A stretch of DNA of 64,000 nt from Alkalihalobacillus sp. CinArs1 (GTDB lineage Bacteria; Bacillota; Bacilli; Bacillales; Guptibacillaceae): the NCBI RefSeq assembly GCF_947387515.1, contig NZ_CANDOB010000002.1, forward strand, positions 1,178,001-1,242,000. Direction: 5' to 3'. A model generated the notes under the pieces. It was not told where the DNA came from, ran no database searches, and saw only the letters and a program-made list of their open reading frames with translations. The translations under genes and the position numbers were made by a program. Of this stretch, positions 56,604 to 64,000 are shown one piece after another (position 1 is the first letter of the stretch; each line of letters opens with the position of its first letter).

Positions 56604-57500
56604 ATGGAAGGGATCTTACCATTAAAGAAACCTGCTGGGATGACGTCACATGACTGCGTTGCGAAAGTACGCAAAATTCTTATGACAAAGAAGGTAGGGC
56701 ATACAGGAACGCTCGATCCTGCAGTTACGGGAGTGTTGCCCCTCTGTATTGGAAGAGCAACAAAGGTTGCACAGTATATGACGGATTTCTCTAAAACTTA
56801 TGAAGCAGTTATTACTCTTGGCTATTCGACTTCTACTGAAGACGCAACTGGAGAGAAGATTGAAGAAAAAAGCATAACGACGAATTTCGAACCTGAGGAA
56901 ATCACGTCTACTCTAGAAGCCTTCAAAGGAGAAATTGAACAAATTCCACCGATGTATTCAGCGGTTAAAGTGAACGGAAAGCGGCTGTACGAATATGCAT
57001 TTGAAGGAAAAGTAGTCGAACGACCTTCACGTCATGTCACGATTCATGAAATTGAACGAACCGGAGAAATCGTCTATAAGGACGGTACAGTGGATATTCC
57101 TGTTCGAGTCGTATGTAGTAAAGGAACGTATATCAGAACGCTAGCTGTCGATATCGGAGCTTCATTAGGATATCCGGCTCATATGTCATCATTAGTCAGG
57201 ACTGCTTCTGGCCCATTTAAGCTCGAAGAATGTTTGACATTTGATGAGATTACACAGATGATAGAAGAAGAAACGTTAAGACTTTTTCCCCTGGAATATG
57301 CCCTTTCTTCTATGCCTTCTCTTACGGTAGACAAAGAGATGGAATCGAAGCTACAAAATGGTTCGGTACTGCCTGAAGTTGAAGAGATGACAGATGAGCG
57401 ACTCGTTATGTATAGTGAAGAAGGTAAAGCCATCGCCATTTATCAGAAACACCCAGAAAAGCCAGGGCTTATGAAACCTGAAAAAGTGTTCTCGAGATGA
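56604..57500 (+). CDS. truB: tRNA pseudouridine(55) synthase
   Basis: TruB makes psi55 in the T loop of tRNAs. The 298-residue protein has GHTGTLDPAVTGVLPLCIGRATK with catalytic Asp38, PPMYSAVKVNGKRLYEYA near 113, and a C-terminal PUA-like domain. ATG 56604 follows AAAGGAGG; the preceding in-frame GTG is too close. It is followed by ribF 18 bases on, as in many Bacilli. Confidence 0.96.
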   Translation: MEGILPLKKPAGMTSHDCVAKVRKILMTKKVGHTGTLDPAVTGVLPLCIGRATKVAQYMTDFSKTYEAVITLGYSTSTEDATGEKIEEKSITTNFEPEEITSTLEAFKGEIEQIPPMYSAVKVNGKRLYEYAFEGKVVERPSRHVTIHEIERTGEIVYKDGTVDIPVRVVCSKGTYIRTLAVDIGASLGYPAHMSSLVRTASGPFKLEECLTFDEITQMIEEETLRLFPLEYALSSMPSLTVDKEMESKLQNGSVLPEVEEMTDERLVMYSEEGKAIAIYQKHPEKPGLMKPEKVFSR

Positions 57501-57518
57501 AGTTAGAAGGTGAAAGCT

Positions 57519-58451
57519 ATGAAAACAATTTATTTATCTCATCCGCATTTTATTGAATCGAATAAACCATCTGTCATGGCGCTCGGGTATTTTGATGGGA
57601 TTCACCGAGGTCATCAAAAGGTGATATCTACAGCGAAGAAAATCGCAGAGGAAAAAGGCGTTGCTTCCTCAGTTATGACGTTTTACCCTCATCCATCAGT
57701 CGTTCTTGGAAAGTCATCACCTCAAGTTGAAGCGATCACGCCGCTTGATGAGAAGATCGACCTGATCGACGAGATGGGAATCGACGTACTATATATTGTA
57801 AAGTTCGATACAACCATCGCAGGATTGACGCCACAGCAATTCGTTGATGACTATATCATCAATCTATCAGTGGTTCATGTCGTAGCTGGATTCGATTTTA
57901 CATATGGAAGTAAAGGCAGAGGAACGATGGAGTCGATGCCATTCCATGCGCGTAATAAATTCGACCAGACGGTTATTGAAAAAGTGTCAAGGGATGATGA
58001 AAAAGTGAGCTCTACTCTAATCCGCTCTTATATTCGAGATGGCGCAGTAGAAAACATCGAAGAAGTCTTAGGTCGTAGGTACGTGATTTCTGGGAATGTA
58101 ATCAAAGGTGATCAGCGAGGCAGGACGATTGGATTTCCTACAGCAAACATTCAGCTTGATAACGAATACCTTGTTCCTGCAACTGGTGTATATGCTGTAA
58201 GGCTGAAACACGATGGCCAGTGGAGAAATGGTGTTTGCAACATAGGCTATAAACCTACTTTTTATGATGATGCTCCAGACAAACCTTCTATCGAAGTTCA
58301 TGTTTTTGATTTCGAAGAAGATTTGTATGGAAAAGAAGTTTCGGTCGAGTTTTACAAGAAGATACGTGGTGAAGTGAAATTTCCATCCGTTGACGCATTG
58401 ATCGAACAGATTGGAAAAGATGCAGATCTCGCAAGAAAAATCCTAGAATAG
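57519..58451 (+). CDS. ribF: Bifunctional riboflavin kinase/FAD synthetase
   Basis: RibF phosphorylates riboflavin to FMN and adenylates it to FAD. The 310-residue protein has an N-terminal nucleotidyltransferase domain with LGYFDGIHRGHQKVI near 21-35 and VAGFDFTYGSKGRG near 122, and a C-terminal flavokinase domain with KGDQRGRTIGFPTANI near 195-210 and NGVCNIGYKPTF. ATG 57519 is eight bases after AGAAGG; an in-frame GTG at 57510 lies in that site. FAD from it is used by TrmFO. Confidence 0.96.
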   Translation: MKTIYLSHPHFIESNKPSVMALGYFDGIHRGHQKVISTAKKIAEEKGVASSVMTFYPHPSVVLGKSSPQVEAITPLDEKIDLIDEMGIDVLYIVKFDTTIAGLTPQQFVDDYIINLSVVHVVAGFDFTYGSKGRGTMESMPFHARNKFDQTVIEKVSRDDEKVSSTLIRSYIRDGAVENIEEVLGRRYVISGNVIKGDQRGRTIGFPTANIQLDNEYLVPATGVYAVRLKHDGQWRNGVCNIGYKPTFYDDAPDKPSIEVHVFDFEEDLYGKEVSVEFYKKIRGEVKFPSVDALIEQIGKDADLARKILE

Positions 58452-58464
58452 ATTCCTCTTGCAT

Positions 58465-58492
58465 TTTACTACAAAAACATGTAGTCTAATAT
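58465..58492 (+). promoter_or_regulatory. Candidate promoter for rpsO
   Basis: TTTACT (58465-58470) and TAATAT (58487-58492) with a 16-base spacer. A CTACA...TGTAG inverted repeat overlaps it. Confidence 0.5.
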
Positions 58493-58498
58493 CTGTAC

Positions 58499-58583
58499 GA
58501 TATGTACACAACCTTTACTGGGCAATCGACTCTCCGACGTTTGCGCGGTAACAGGGGATTAAGAATTGAAGGAGGTGAAAAGG
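58499..58583 (+). ncRNA. Structured rpsO mRNA leader (S15 leader candidate)
   Basis: GGGCAA with TTTGCGC, TTAC with GTAA, and TCGACTCTCCGA can fold as a branched structure just before the GGAGG site of rpsO. Autoregulatory S15 leaders with a three-way junction are known in Bacillus and Geobacillus. The match to a known class was not tested. Confidence 0.45.
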
Positions 58584-58853
58584 ATGGCAATCACACAAGA
58601 GCGTAAGCAAGAGCTTATCACTAAGTTCAAAACTCACGAGAATGATACTGGTTCTCCAGAAGTTCAAATCGCTGTCCTAACTGAGGAAATTAACAATTTG
58701 AACGGTCATCTTCGTTTCCACAAGAAAGACCACCACTCTCGTCGCGGTCTTCTAAAGATGGTTGGTAAACGTCGTAACCTACTAACGTACCTTCGTAACA
58801 AGGACGTTACTCGTTACCGTGAACTAATCAAAGAACTTGGTCTACGTAGATAA
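58584..58853 (+). CDS. rpsO: 30S ribosomal protein S15
   Basis: S15 binds 16S rRNA and bridges to 23S rRNA. The 89-residue protein has [39 protein letters not shown] and ends [14 protein letters not shown] 58584 follows GAAGGAGGTG; the frame extends six codons upstream over that site. Own leader and terminator. Confidence 0.98.
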   Translation: MAITQERKQELITKFKTHENDTGSPEVQIAVLTEEINNLNGHLRFHKKDHHSRRGLLKMVGKRRNLLTYLRNKDVTRYRELIKELGLRR

Positions 58854-58858
58854 TGAGT

Positions 58859-58888
58859 TAAAAAGCGGGATTCTTTCCCGCTTTTTTA
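58859..58888 (+). terminator. Terminator after rpsO
   Basis: AAAAAGCGGGA and TCCCGCTTTTTT pair around TTCTT. Confidence 0.87.
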
Positions 58889-58944
58889 TTAGGTTTAAAA
58901 TACATAGATTTCGTCCTTTCTTTTTAGAAGATAAAAGGTTAGGG

Positions 58945-58950
58945 TATAAT
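58945..58950 (+). promoter_or_regulatory. Probable pnp promoter (-10)
   Basis: A perfect TATAAT lies 49 bases before pnp; the -35 position is weak (TTTTAG). Confidence 0.5.
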
Positions 58951-58998
58951 GTATACTAAAAGAAATGATTTTATAGGATGAGAGGAGTTCTCACAGTA

Positions 58999-61116
58999 AT
59001 GGCACAAGATAAGCAAGTGTTTTCGATCGAGTGGGCTGGCCGCCAGCTGACTGTAGAAATCGGTCAATTGGCTAAACAGGCGAGCGGTGCAGCCATGATT
59101 CGTTATGGCGATACAGCTGTACTATCAACAGTAACAGGTTCGAAGGAACCAAAGGACCTTCCATTCTTCCCACTTACAGTTAACTATGAAGAAAGACTAT
59201 ATGCAGTCGGTAAGATTCCAGGAGGCTTCATTAAACGTGAAGGCCGTCCTAGTGAAAAGGCAATCTTAGCAAGCAGATTGATCGACCGCCCGATTCGTCC
59301 ATTGTTCCCAGATGGTTTCCGTAATGAGGTACAGGTCGTAAGTACTGTAATGAGCGTTGATCAAGACTGCTCTTCTGAAATGGCAGCAATGTTCGGCTCA
59401 TCTCTTTCTTTAGGTATCAGTGATCTACCATTCGATGGACCGATCGCTGGAGTTGTAATCGGACGCATCAACGGAGAGTTTGTCGTAAACCCTGGCGTTG
59501 AGCAGCTTGAAGAAAGTGATATCAACTTAACGGTTGCAGGAACAAAAGAAGCGATCAACATGGTAGAAGCAGGTGCAGATGAAGTTCCTGAAGAAACGAT
59601 GCTTGAAGCGATCCTATTCGGACATCAGGAAATCAAACGCCTGATTACGTTCCAAGAAGAAATCATTGAAGCTTGCGGAAAAGAAAAGCGTGAAGTCGTT
59701 CTGAAAAAAGCTGATGAAACGCTTGAAGCTGAACTTAGCGAAAAGTTTCTAACTGACGTTAAAGAGGCAGTAAAAGTAGTTGAAAAGCATGCACGTCAAG
59801 AAGCGATCGATGAAGTAATGAATCGTGCTGTTGAAGCTTACGAAGACAATGAAGAAGTTCCTGAAGGTGAAGTAAGTTCGATCATGAATAGCTTCGTAAA
59901 ACAGGAAGTTCGTCGCTTGATCCTTAAGGATAAAGTGAGACCTGATGGACGTGGTGTGGATGAAATTCGTCCACTAAACTCAGAAGTTGGCATTCTTCCA
60001 AGAACACACGGATCTGGATTGTTCACTAGAGGACAAACGCAAGCACTAAGTATTTGTACGCTAGGAGCACTCGGTGATGTTCAAATCTTAGATGGTCTAG
60101 GGACAGAAGAATCCAAACGTTTCATGCATCATTATAACTTCCCTAAGTTCAGTGTTGGTGAAACTGGACCTATGAGAGGACCTGGTCGTCGTGAAATTGG
60201 ACACGGTGCGCTAGGTGAGCGTGCGCTTGAACCTGCTATCCCAACTGAAAAAGACTTCCCATACACAATCCGTCTTGTTTCAGAAGTTCTTGAATCAAAC
60301 GGATCTACATCTCAAGCAAGTATCTGCGCAAGCACACTTGCTATGATGGATGCGGGTGTACCGATCAAAGCACCTGTCGCTGGAATTGCAATGGGATTAG
60401 TAAGCGACGGAGAAGACGTAACCGTTCTGACTGATATTCAAGGCATGGAAGACGCACTAGGCGATATGGACTTTAAAGTTGCCGGAACGAAGCAAGGTGT
60501 AACGGCACTTCAAATGGATATCAAGATTTCAGGTATCAACGAAGATATCCTTCGTCAAGCACTTGAACAAGCTAGAAAAGGGCGTTTAGATATCCTTGAG
60601 AACATGATGAGTGCGATCAGCGAGCCACGTACTGAGCTTTCTGCATATGCTCCGAAGATCTTAACGATGTCCATCAAACCAGATAAGATTCGTGACGTGA
60701 TCGGGCCAAGCGGGAAGATCATCAACAAGATTATCGAAGAGACTAACGTTAAGATCGATATCGAACAAGATGGTTCGATCTTCATCTCATCAACTGATCA
60801 AGAAATGAACGCAAAAGCGAAGAAGATCATCGAAGATCTTGTAAGAGAAGTAGAAGTAGGCGCAACTTACCTTGGTAAAGTTAAGCGTGTTGAGAAGTTC
60901 GGCGCGTTTGTTGAACTCTTCCAAGGAAAAGAAGGTCTCGTTCATATTTCTGAGCTCGCTGAAGAGCGTACGAACAAGGTTGAAGACGTTGTATCGATCG
61001 GCGATGAAGTAATGGTTAAAGTAAAAGAGATCGACAAGCAGGGACGCGTTAACCTTTCTCGCAAAGCATTATTGAAAGAAGCGCGTGAAAGAGAAGAACA
61101 AAGTCAACAAAGCTAA
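58999..61116 (+). CDS. pnp: Polyribonucleotide nucleotidyltransferase (PNPase)
   Basis: PNPase degrades RNA 3'-5' by phosphorolysis and is part of the RNA degradosome. The 705-residue protein has two RNase PH domains (about 1-220 and 310-545), with [12 protein letters not shown] near 345 and the active-site [17 protein letters not shown] near 450, then a KH domain (about 555-615, [21 protein letters not shown]) and an S1 domain (about 620-690). ATG 58999 is about 10 bases from AGAGGAG; the open frame extends seven codons further. Normal length. Confidence 0.97.
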   Translation: MAQDKQVFSIEWAGRQLTVEIGQLAKQASGAAMIRYGDTAVLSTVTGSKEPKDLPFFPLTVNYEERLYAVGKIPGGFIKREGRPSEKAILASRLIDRPIRPLFPDGFRNEVQVVSTVMSVDQDCSSEMAAMFGSSLSLGISDLPFDGPIAGVVIGRINGEFVVNPGVEQLEESDINLTVAGTKEAINMVEAGADEVPEETMLEAILFGHQEIKRLITFQEEIIEACGKEKREVVLKKADETLEAELSEKFLTDVKEAVKVVEKHARQEAIDEVMNRAVEAYEDNEEVPEGEVSSIMNSFVKQEVRRLILKDKVRPDGRGVDEIRPLNSEVGILPRTHGSGLFTRGQTQALSICTLGALGDVQILDGLGTEESKRFMHHYNFPKFSVGETGPMRGPGRREIGHGALGERALEPAIPTEKDFPYTIRLVSEVLESNGSTSQASICASTLAMMDAGVPIKAPVAGIAMGLVSDGEDVTVLTDIQGMEDALGDMDFKVAGTKQGVTALQMDIKISGINEDILRQALEQARKGRLDILENMMSAISEPRTELSAYAPKILTMSIKPDKIRDVIGPSGKIINKIIEETNVKIDIEQDGSIFISSTDQEMNAKAKKIIEDLVREVEVGATYLGKVKRVEKFGAFVELFQGKEGLVHISELAEERTNKVEDVVSIGDEVMVKVKEIDKQGRVNLSRKALLKEAREREEQSQQS

Positions 61117-61146
61117 GAATTCGGCTCAGCCGAATTCTTTTTTTAT
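61115..61146 (+). terminator. Terminator after pnp
   Basis: AAGAATTCGGC and GCCGAATTCTT form a perfect stem around TCA with T tract following. Confidence 0.88.
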
Positions 61147-61224
61147 TTCAATTTAGTTTCTTTTCACACTAGTTCTAGGGCTTGCCTTTTTCACATAACC
61201 TTTGTACAAAAGGGGGTCATGTTG

Positions 61225-62184
61225 ATGAAGAAAACTTGGATACACATTGTTGTATTTGTGATCATTCTGGCAATGACAGCAGAAACCATTCAAAACCCCT
61301 ACACAACGATGTACTTAACTTCTCTAAAAGAGGAAGCAATCATGGTGAGTGGCAGTAACTCACTACATAATGAGATTTTAGAAGCGAAAGAAAAATACGA
61401 TATAAAGCCGGTAAATGCCGTCGTCGATCGGGTATGGAAAGGCATTCCTGGGTACAATGGAGTAGAGGTAGAAGTAAAAGCATCTCTTGAAAAAATGCAA
61501 GGGAAGAAGTTTGACGAAGCGATGTTAGTTAAAAAAGAAATCGAGCCTGAAATCCAGCTAGAAGACCTGAAACCAGCACCTGTCTATAAAGGGAACCCAA
61601 ACAAACCGATGGTGGCCTTGATGATCAACGTCGCATGGGGAGAAGAATTTTTACCAGACATGTTGAAGCATCTAAAGAAACATAATGTGCATGCTACATT
61701 TTTTCTGGATGGTTCCTGGGCTAAGAAAAATTCGGATCTTGTTCGAATGATTCATGAAGAAGGGCATGAAATAGGGAATCACGCTTATTCACATCCAGAT
61801 TTGAAGCAAATGAATGATGCTGCTATTAAAAAGGAGCTCGAAGATACGAATAAAGTGATCGAAGCAGCGATCGATCAAAAGCCTGTCGTGTTCGCACCAC
61901 CTAGTGGAAGCTACGCTTACAATAGCGTAGAAATCGCACATAAGCTCGGTATGCAAACGGTACTGTGGAGTGTTGACACGGTGGACTGGAAAAAACCATC
62001 ACCTCATGTGATTACACAGAGAGTTCTTCAAAAGGTTCATGCAGGTGCTTTAGTTCTAATGCACCCTACAGAGCCAACAGAAAAAAGCTTGGAAGCAATG
62101 GTTAGGGGAATTAAAGATCGAGGCTATCACTTAGGTACGGTATCTCAAGTTTTGGATTCAAAACGAGTTTCGAAGATTCCATAA
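61225..62184 (+). CDS. ylxY: YlxY-like polysaccharide deacetylase-fold sporulation protein
   Basis: The 319-residue protein has an N-terminal hydrophobic signal/anchor (about 5-22) and a NodB-type domain (about 130-315). Motif 2 (GNHAYSHPD) with its two metal-binding His is present, as are APPSGSYAYN and LMHPTEPTEKSL, but the usual motif 1 TFDDG is replaced by INVAWGEE, so the catalytic Asp pair is absent; I recall this as a feature of the YlxY family. Deacetylase activity is therefore doubtful. Starts at ATG 61219 or 61225; the latter is better spaced from AAAAGGGGG. It lies between pnp and ymxG as in B. subtilis. Confidence 0.9.
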   Translation: MKKTWIHIVVFVIILAMTAETIQNPYTTMYLTSLKEEAIMVSGSNSLHNEILEAKEKYDIKPVNAVVDRVWKGIPGYNGVEVEVKASLEKMQGKKFDEAMLVKKEIEPEIQLEDLKPAPVYKGNPNKPMVALMINVAWGEEFLPDMLKHLKKHNVHATFFLDGSWAKKNSDLVRMIHEEGHEIGNHAYSHPDLKQMNDAAIKKELEDTNKVIEAAIDQKPVVFAPPSGSYAYNSVEIAHKLGMQTVLWSVDTVDWKKPSPHVITQRVLQKVHAGALVLMHPTEPTEKSLEAMVRGIKDRGYHLGTVSQVLDSKRVSKIP

Positions 62185-62186
62185 AA

Positions 62187-62215
62187 TTGTTTCCAATCTG
62201 TTTTAATGATATAGT
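62187..62215 (+). promoter_or_regulatory. SigA promoter for ymxG
   Basis: TTGTTT (62187-62192), a 17-base spacer and TATAGT (62210-62215) with a TG extension. Confidence 0.65.
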
Positions 62216-62260
62216 GTTTTTGGAACAGAATGACTAGGTTACATTACAGGAGGAACAAGC

Positions 62261-63502
62261 TTGATTAACAAAGTAACTTGTAAAAATGGAGTAAGAGTAG
62301 TATTAGAAAATATTCCGACCGTTCGATCAGTAGCTATAGGAATCTGGATCGGTACTGGATCTCGTTTTGAACCTAAAGAACTTAATGGAGTTTCTCACTT
62401 TCTTGAGCATATGTTTTTTAAAGGCACTGACAAGCGAAACGCAAAGGAAATTGCTGAATCATTCGATAGCATCGGTGGACAGGTGAATGCGTTCACTTCA
62501 AAAGAATACACGTGCTATTATGCGAAGGTTCTCGATGATCATTCTGAATATGCGTTAGATGTGCTAAGCGATATGTTTTTCAATTCACAGTTTGAAGCAT
62601 CTGAGCTCGCGAAAGAGAAAAACGTTGTTTATGAGGAAATTAAGATGTATGAAGACACTCCTGATGACATCGTACACGATATTCTTAGTCAGGCGAGTTA
62701 TGGGGACCACGAACTTGCGATGCCTATTCTAGGAACAGAAGAAACGTTAAAAGGATTCTCAGGCGACACGCTTCGAGAGTATATGCAAACTCATTACACA
62801 CCTGACAACATCGTGATCTCGATCGCTGGTAATGTGGACAAATCGTTCATGGAAAAAGTGGAGAGAGCGTTTGAGAACTGGGAGACACCTGCAGGAAAAC
62901 CAGAAGTTCAAGCACCGACGTTTGAACCTGGTCATATCGCTAGAAAGAAAGAAACAGAGCAGGCTCATCTTTGTCTAGGGTATAAAGGGCTTCCGTTCGG
63001 AACAGACGACATCTATAGCTTAATCGTCATGAACAATGTGTTAGGCGGTAGCATGAGTAGTCGACTTTTCCAAGAAGTACGTGAAGAACAGGGTCTAGCT
63101 TACTCTGTGTTCTCCTATCACTCTGCATACCAAGATAGTGGATTGCTAACGATTTATGCAGGTACAGCTCAAAATCAGCTAGATCGTCTTTACGAAACGA
63201 TTCAGAACACGCTTTCTCAGTTCAAACAAGAAGGCATCACGACGAAAGAGCTTCAAAACTGTAAAGAACAGTTAAAAGGTAACTTGATGCTCAGTTTAGA
63301 AAGTACAAATAGTAGAATGAGCCGTAACGGTAAGAATGAACTTCTGCTAAATCAACATCGCACGCTTGATGATATCATTAAAAACATTGAAAACGTTGAC
63401 CATGAAAAAGTGAACAACATGGTTCAGGCAACGTTTACAGACGATTTCTCTTCTTCTTTAATCAGTCCGAACGGATTGTTTCCAAAAGGCATGGAGAAGT
63501 GA
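62261..63502 (+). CDS. ymxG: M16-family zinc metallopeptidase YmxG (MlpA)
   Basis: The 413-residue protein is a single-chain-half M16 (mitochondrial processing peptidase-like) protease. It has the inverted zinc motif HFLEH at 46-50 (H46, E49, H50) and the third ligand Glu in YEEIKMYEDTPDD near 125, and an LGGSMSSRLFQEVREEQGLAYSVFSYHS region in the second half. The TTG start 62261 follows CAGGAGGAA. The B. subtilis homologue affects aprE expression; substrate is unknown. Confidence 0.93.
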   Translation: MINKVTCKNGVRVVLENIPTVRSVAIGIWIGTGSRFEPKELNGVSHFLEHMFFKGTDKRNAKEIAESFDSIGGQVNAFTSKEYTCYYAKVLDDHSEYALDVLSDMFFNSQFEASELAKEKNVVYEEIKMYEDTPDDIVHDILSQASYGDHELAMPILGTEETLKGFSGDTLREYMQTHYTPDNIVISIAGNVDKSFMEKVERAFENWETPAGKPEVQAPTFEPGHIARKKETEQAHLCLGYKGLPFGTDDIYSLIVMNNVLGGSMSSRLFQEVREEQGLAYSVFSYHSAYQDSGLLTIYAGTAQNQLDRLYETIQNTLSQFKQEGITTKELQNCKEQLKGNLMLSLESTNSRMSRNGKNELLLNQHRTLDDIIKNIENVDHEKVNNMVQATFTDDFSSSLISPNGLFPKGMEK

Positions 63503-63506
63503 TTAG

Positions 63507-63538
63507 AAGCTGTCGAGTTTAACTCGGCAGCTTTTTTT
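63507..63538 (+). terminator. Terminator after ymxG
   Basis: AAGCTG-CGAGT pairs with ACTCG-CAGCTT around TTA, with seven T residues. Confidence 0.85.
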
Positions 63539-63628
63539 CTGTCATCTGAAATCGACTCGTTTATCACGTCTTCTACATTCGCCTCAAACATAGACTATGG
63601 TAAGGATATTGCTCAGGGAGGGCTTCGA

Positions 63629-63889
63629 ATGAGACTTAGTCAGTTGAGTGGAAAAGAGCTTGTGGACGTTGAAAAGGGGAAAAGGCTCGGCGTACTCGGG
63701 CAAACAGATTTACTATTCGATGAAACAAACGGATCTTTGAAGGCGCTGATCATCCCAAAAACATCATGGGGAGGACTAAAACGGACGGAAAACGCGATAT
63801 CGATACCTTGGGAAAATATTCAAACGATCGGTCGAGATATGATCATTGTTCAAAATAAAAATGAAGGTAAAATTGAGCAAGATCGATAA
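63629..63889 (+). CDS. ymxH: YlmC/YmxH family PRC-barrel sporulation protein
   Basis: The 86-residue protein has the YlmC/YmxH family PRC-barrel pattern: SQLSGKELVDVEKGKRLGVLGQTDLLFDETNGSLKALIIP and IPWENIQTIGRDMIIV. GGGAGGG precedes the ATG. The family occurs in spore formers next to dpaA; B. subtilis ymxH has the same place. Function is not established. Confidence 0.9.
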   Translation: MRLSQLSGKELVDVEKGKRLGVLGQTDLLFDETNGSLKALIIPKTSWGGLKRTENAISIPWENIQTIGRDMIIVQNKNEGKIEQDR

Positions 63890-63892
63890 TTC

Positions 63893-63920
63893 ACCAAGCG
63901 GGCATCAACCACATAGAATG
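63893..63920 (+). promoter_or_regulatory. Candidate SigK promoter for dpaA-dpaB
   Basis: AC (63893-63894), a 17-base spacer and CATAGAATG (63912-63920) fit the SigK pattern AC-N16/17-CATANNNTA with one mismatch. The spoVF (dpa) operon is a known SigK target in the mother cell. Confidence 0.6.
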
Positions 63921-63977
63921 TTGAGAAATTACAATAAATCCCCGTAGGTAGACGTGGAAAAAGAAAGGGGAGGAACG

Positions 63978-64000
63978 ATGCTAACGAATCAACATATCGC
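63978..64000 (+). CDS. dpaA: Dipicolinate synthase subunit A, N-terminal codons (partial)
   Basis: Only seven codons are in the window: MLTNQHI after AGGGGAGG. The start, MLT, matches the beginning of DpaA as I recall it, and the position after ymxH with a SigK-like promoter fits the dpaA-dpaB (spoVFAB) operon for spore dipicolinic acid. The call rests on context more than sequence. Confidence 0.6.

Noticed and set aside
1-64000. CRISPR arrays, tRNA or rRNA genes, phage or transposase genes, toxin or defence systems
   Set aside because: None were found on either strand. All sizeable coding sequence belongs to conserved Bacillus chromosomal genes.

Overview
The window is ordinary chromosome from a spore-forming Bacillaceae bacterium (Bacillota), outside the immediate Bacillus subtilis group. 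The evidence is the gene order, which follows the B. subtilis 'ylo-ylq-codY-ylx-ymx' region almost gene for gene, together with sporulation genes (spoVM, ylxY, the start of dpaA), PolC, CodY, FapR, RnpM and SipS-type signal peptidase. G+C is in the low 40s percent by eye. The species cannot be named from this.

Layout. 1-3.7 kb: the C-terminal end of a PASTA Ser/Thr kinase (prkC), rsgA, rpe, a thiamine pair (thiT-thiN) and the 27-residue spoVM. 3.7-4.5 kb: a degenerate intergenic repeat, then rpmB alone on the minus strand. 4.5-10.3 kb: yloU, fakA, the serine dehydratase pair sdaAB-sdaAA, recG. 10.3-14.1 kb: the fatty acid/phospholipid cluster fapR-plsX-fabD-fabG-acpP behind a FapR operator. 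14.1-21.7 kb: rnc, a minus-strand UPF0435 gene, smc, ftsY, ylxM, ffh (secretion and chromosome segregation). 21.8-27.3 kb: rpsP, khpA, ylqD, rimM, trmD, rplS, lepB, rbgA, rnhB and an unrecognised 56-residue gene. 27.3-27.6 kb: a second, inverted copy of the intergenic repeat. 27.7-37.9 kb: sucCD, dprA, topA, trmFO, xerC, hslVU, codY. 38-45.4 kb: rpsB, tsf, pyrH, frr, uppS, cdsA, dxr, rseP. 45.5-51.5 kb: proS and polC. 51.5-58.5 kb: the rimP-nusA-rnpM-ylxQ-infB-ylxP-rbfA-truB-ribF translation/transcription operon. 58.5-64 kb: rpsO, pnp, ylxY, ymxG, ymxH and the first codons of dpaA.

How it works together. Most genes are housekeeping: ribosome assembly, tRNA and rRNA maturation, SRP targeting, lipid and isoprenoid-carrier synthesis, DNA replication and repair. 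Readable regulation includes a FapR box over the fapR promoter, a candidate CcpA site at sucC, structured leaders before rpsB, rplS and rpsO, an attenuator-like hairpin before rimP, and a good SigK-type promoter before dpaA.

What departs from the B. subtilis model: no fla/che operon lies between codY and rpsB; ylqG/ylqH are absent before sucC and a small unknown gene stands there; thiT is inserted without a TPP riboswitch; a UPF0435 gene and lepB are inserted; the ProRS editing domain is eroded; the HslV N-terminus carries Gly instead of Ser at position 2; and the hexamer CGATCG is strikingly common. I see no phage, IS transposase, CRISPR array, tRNA or rRNA, and no convincing new multi-gene system.
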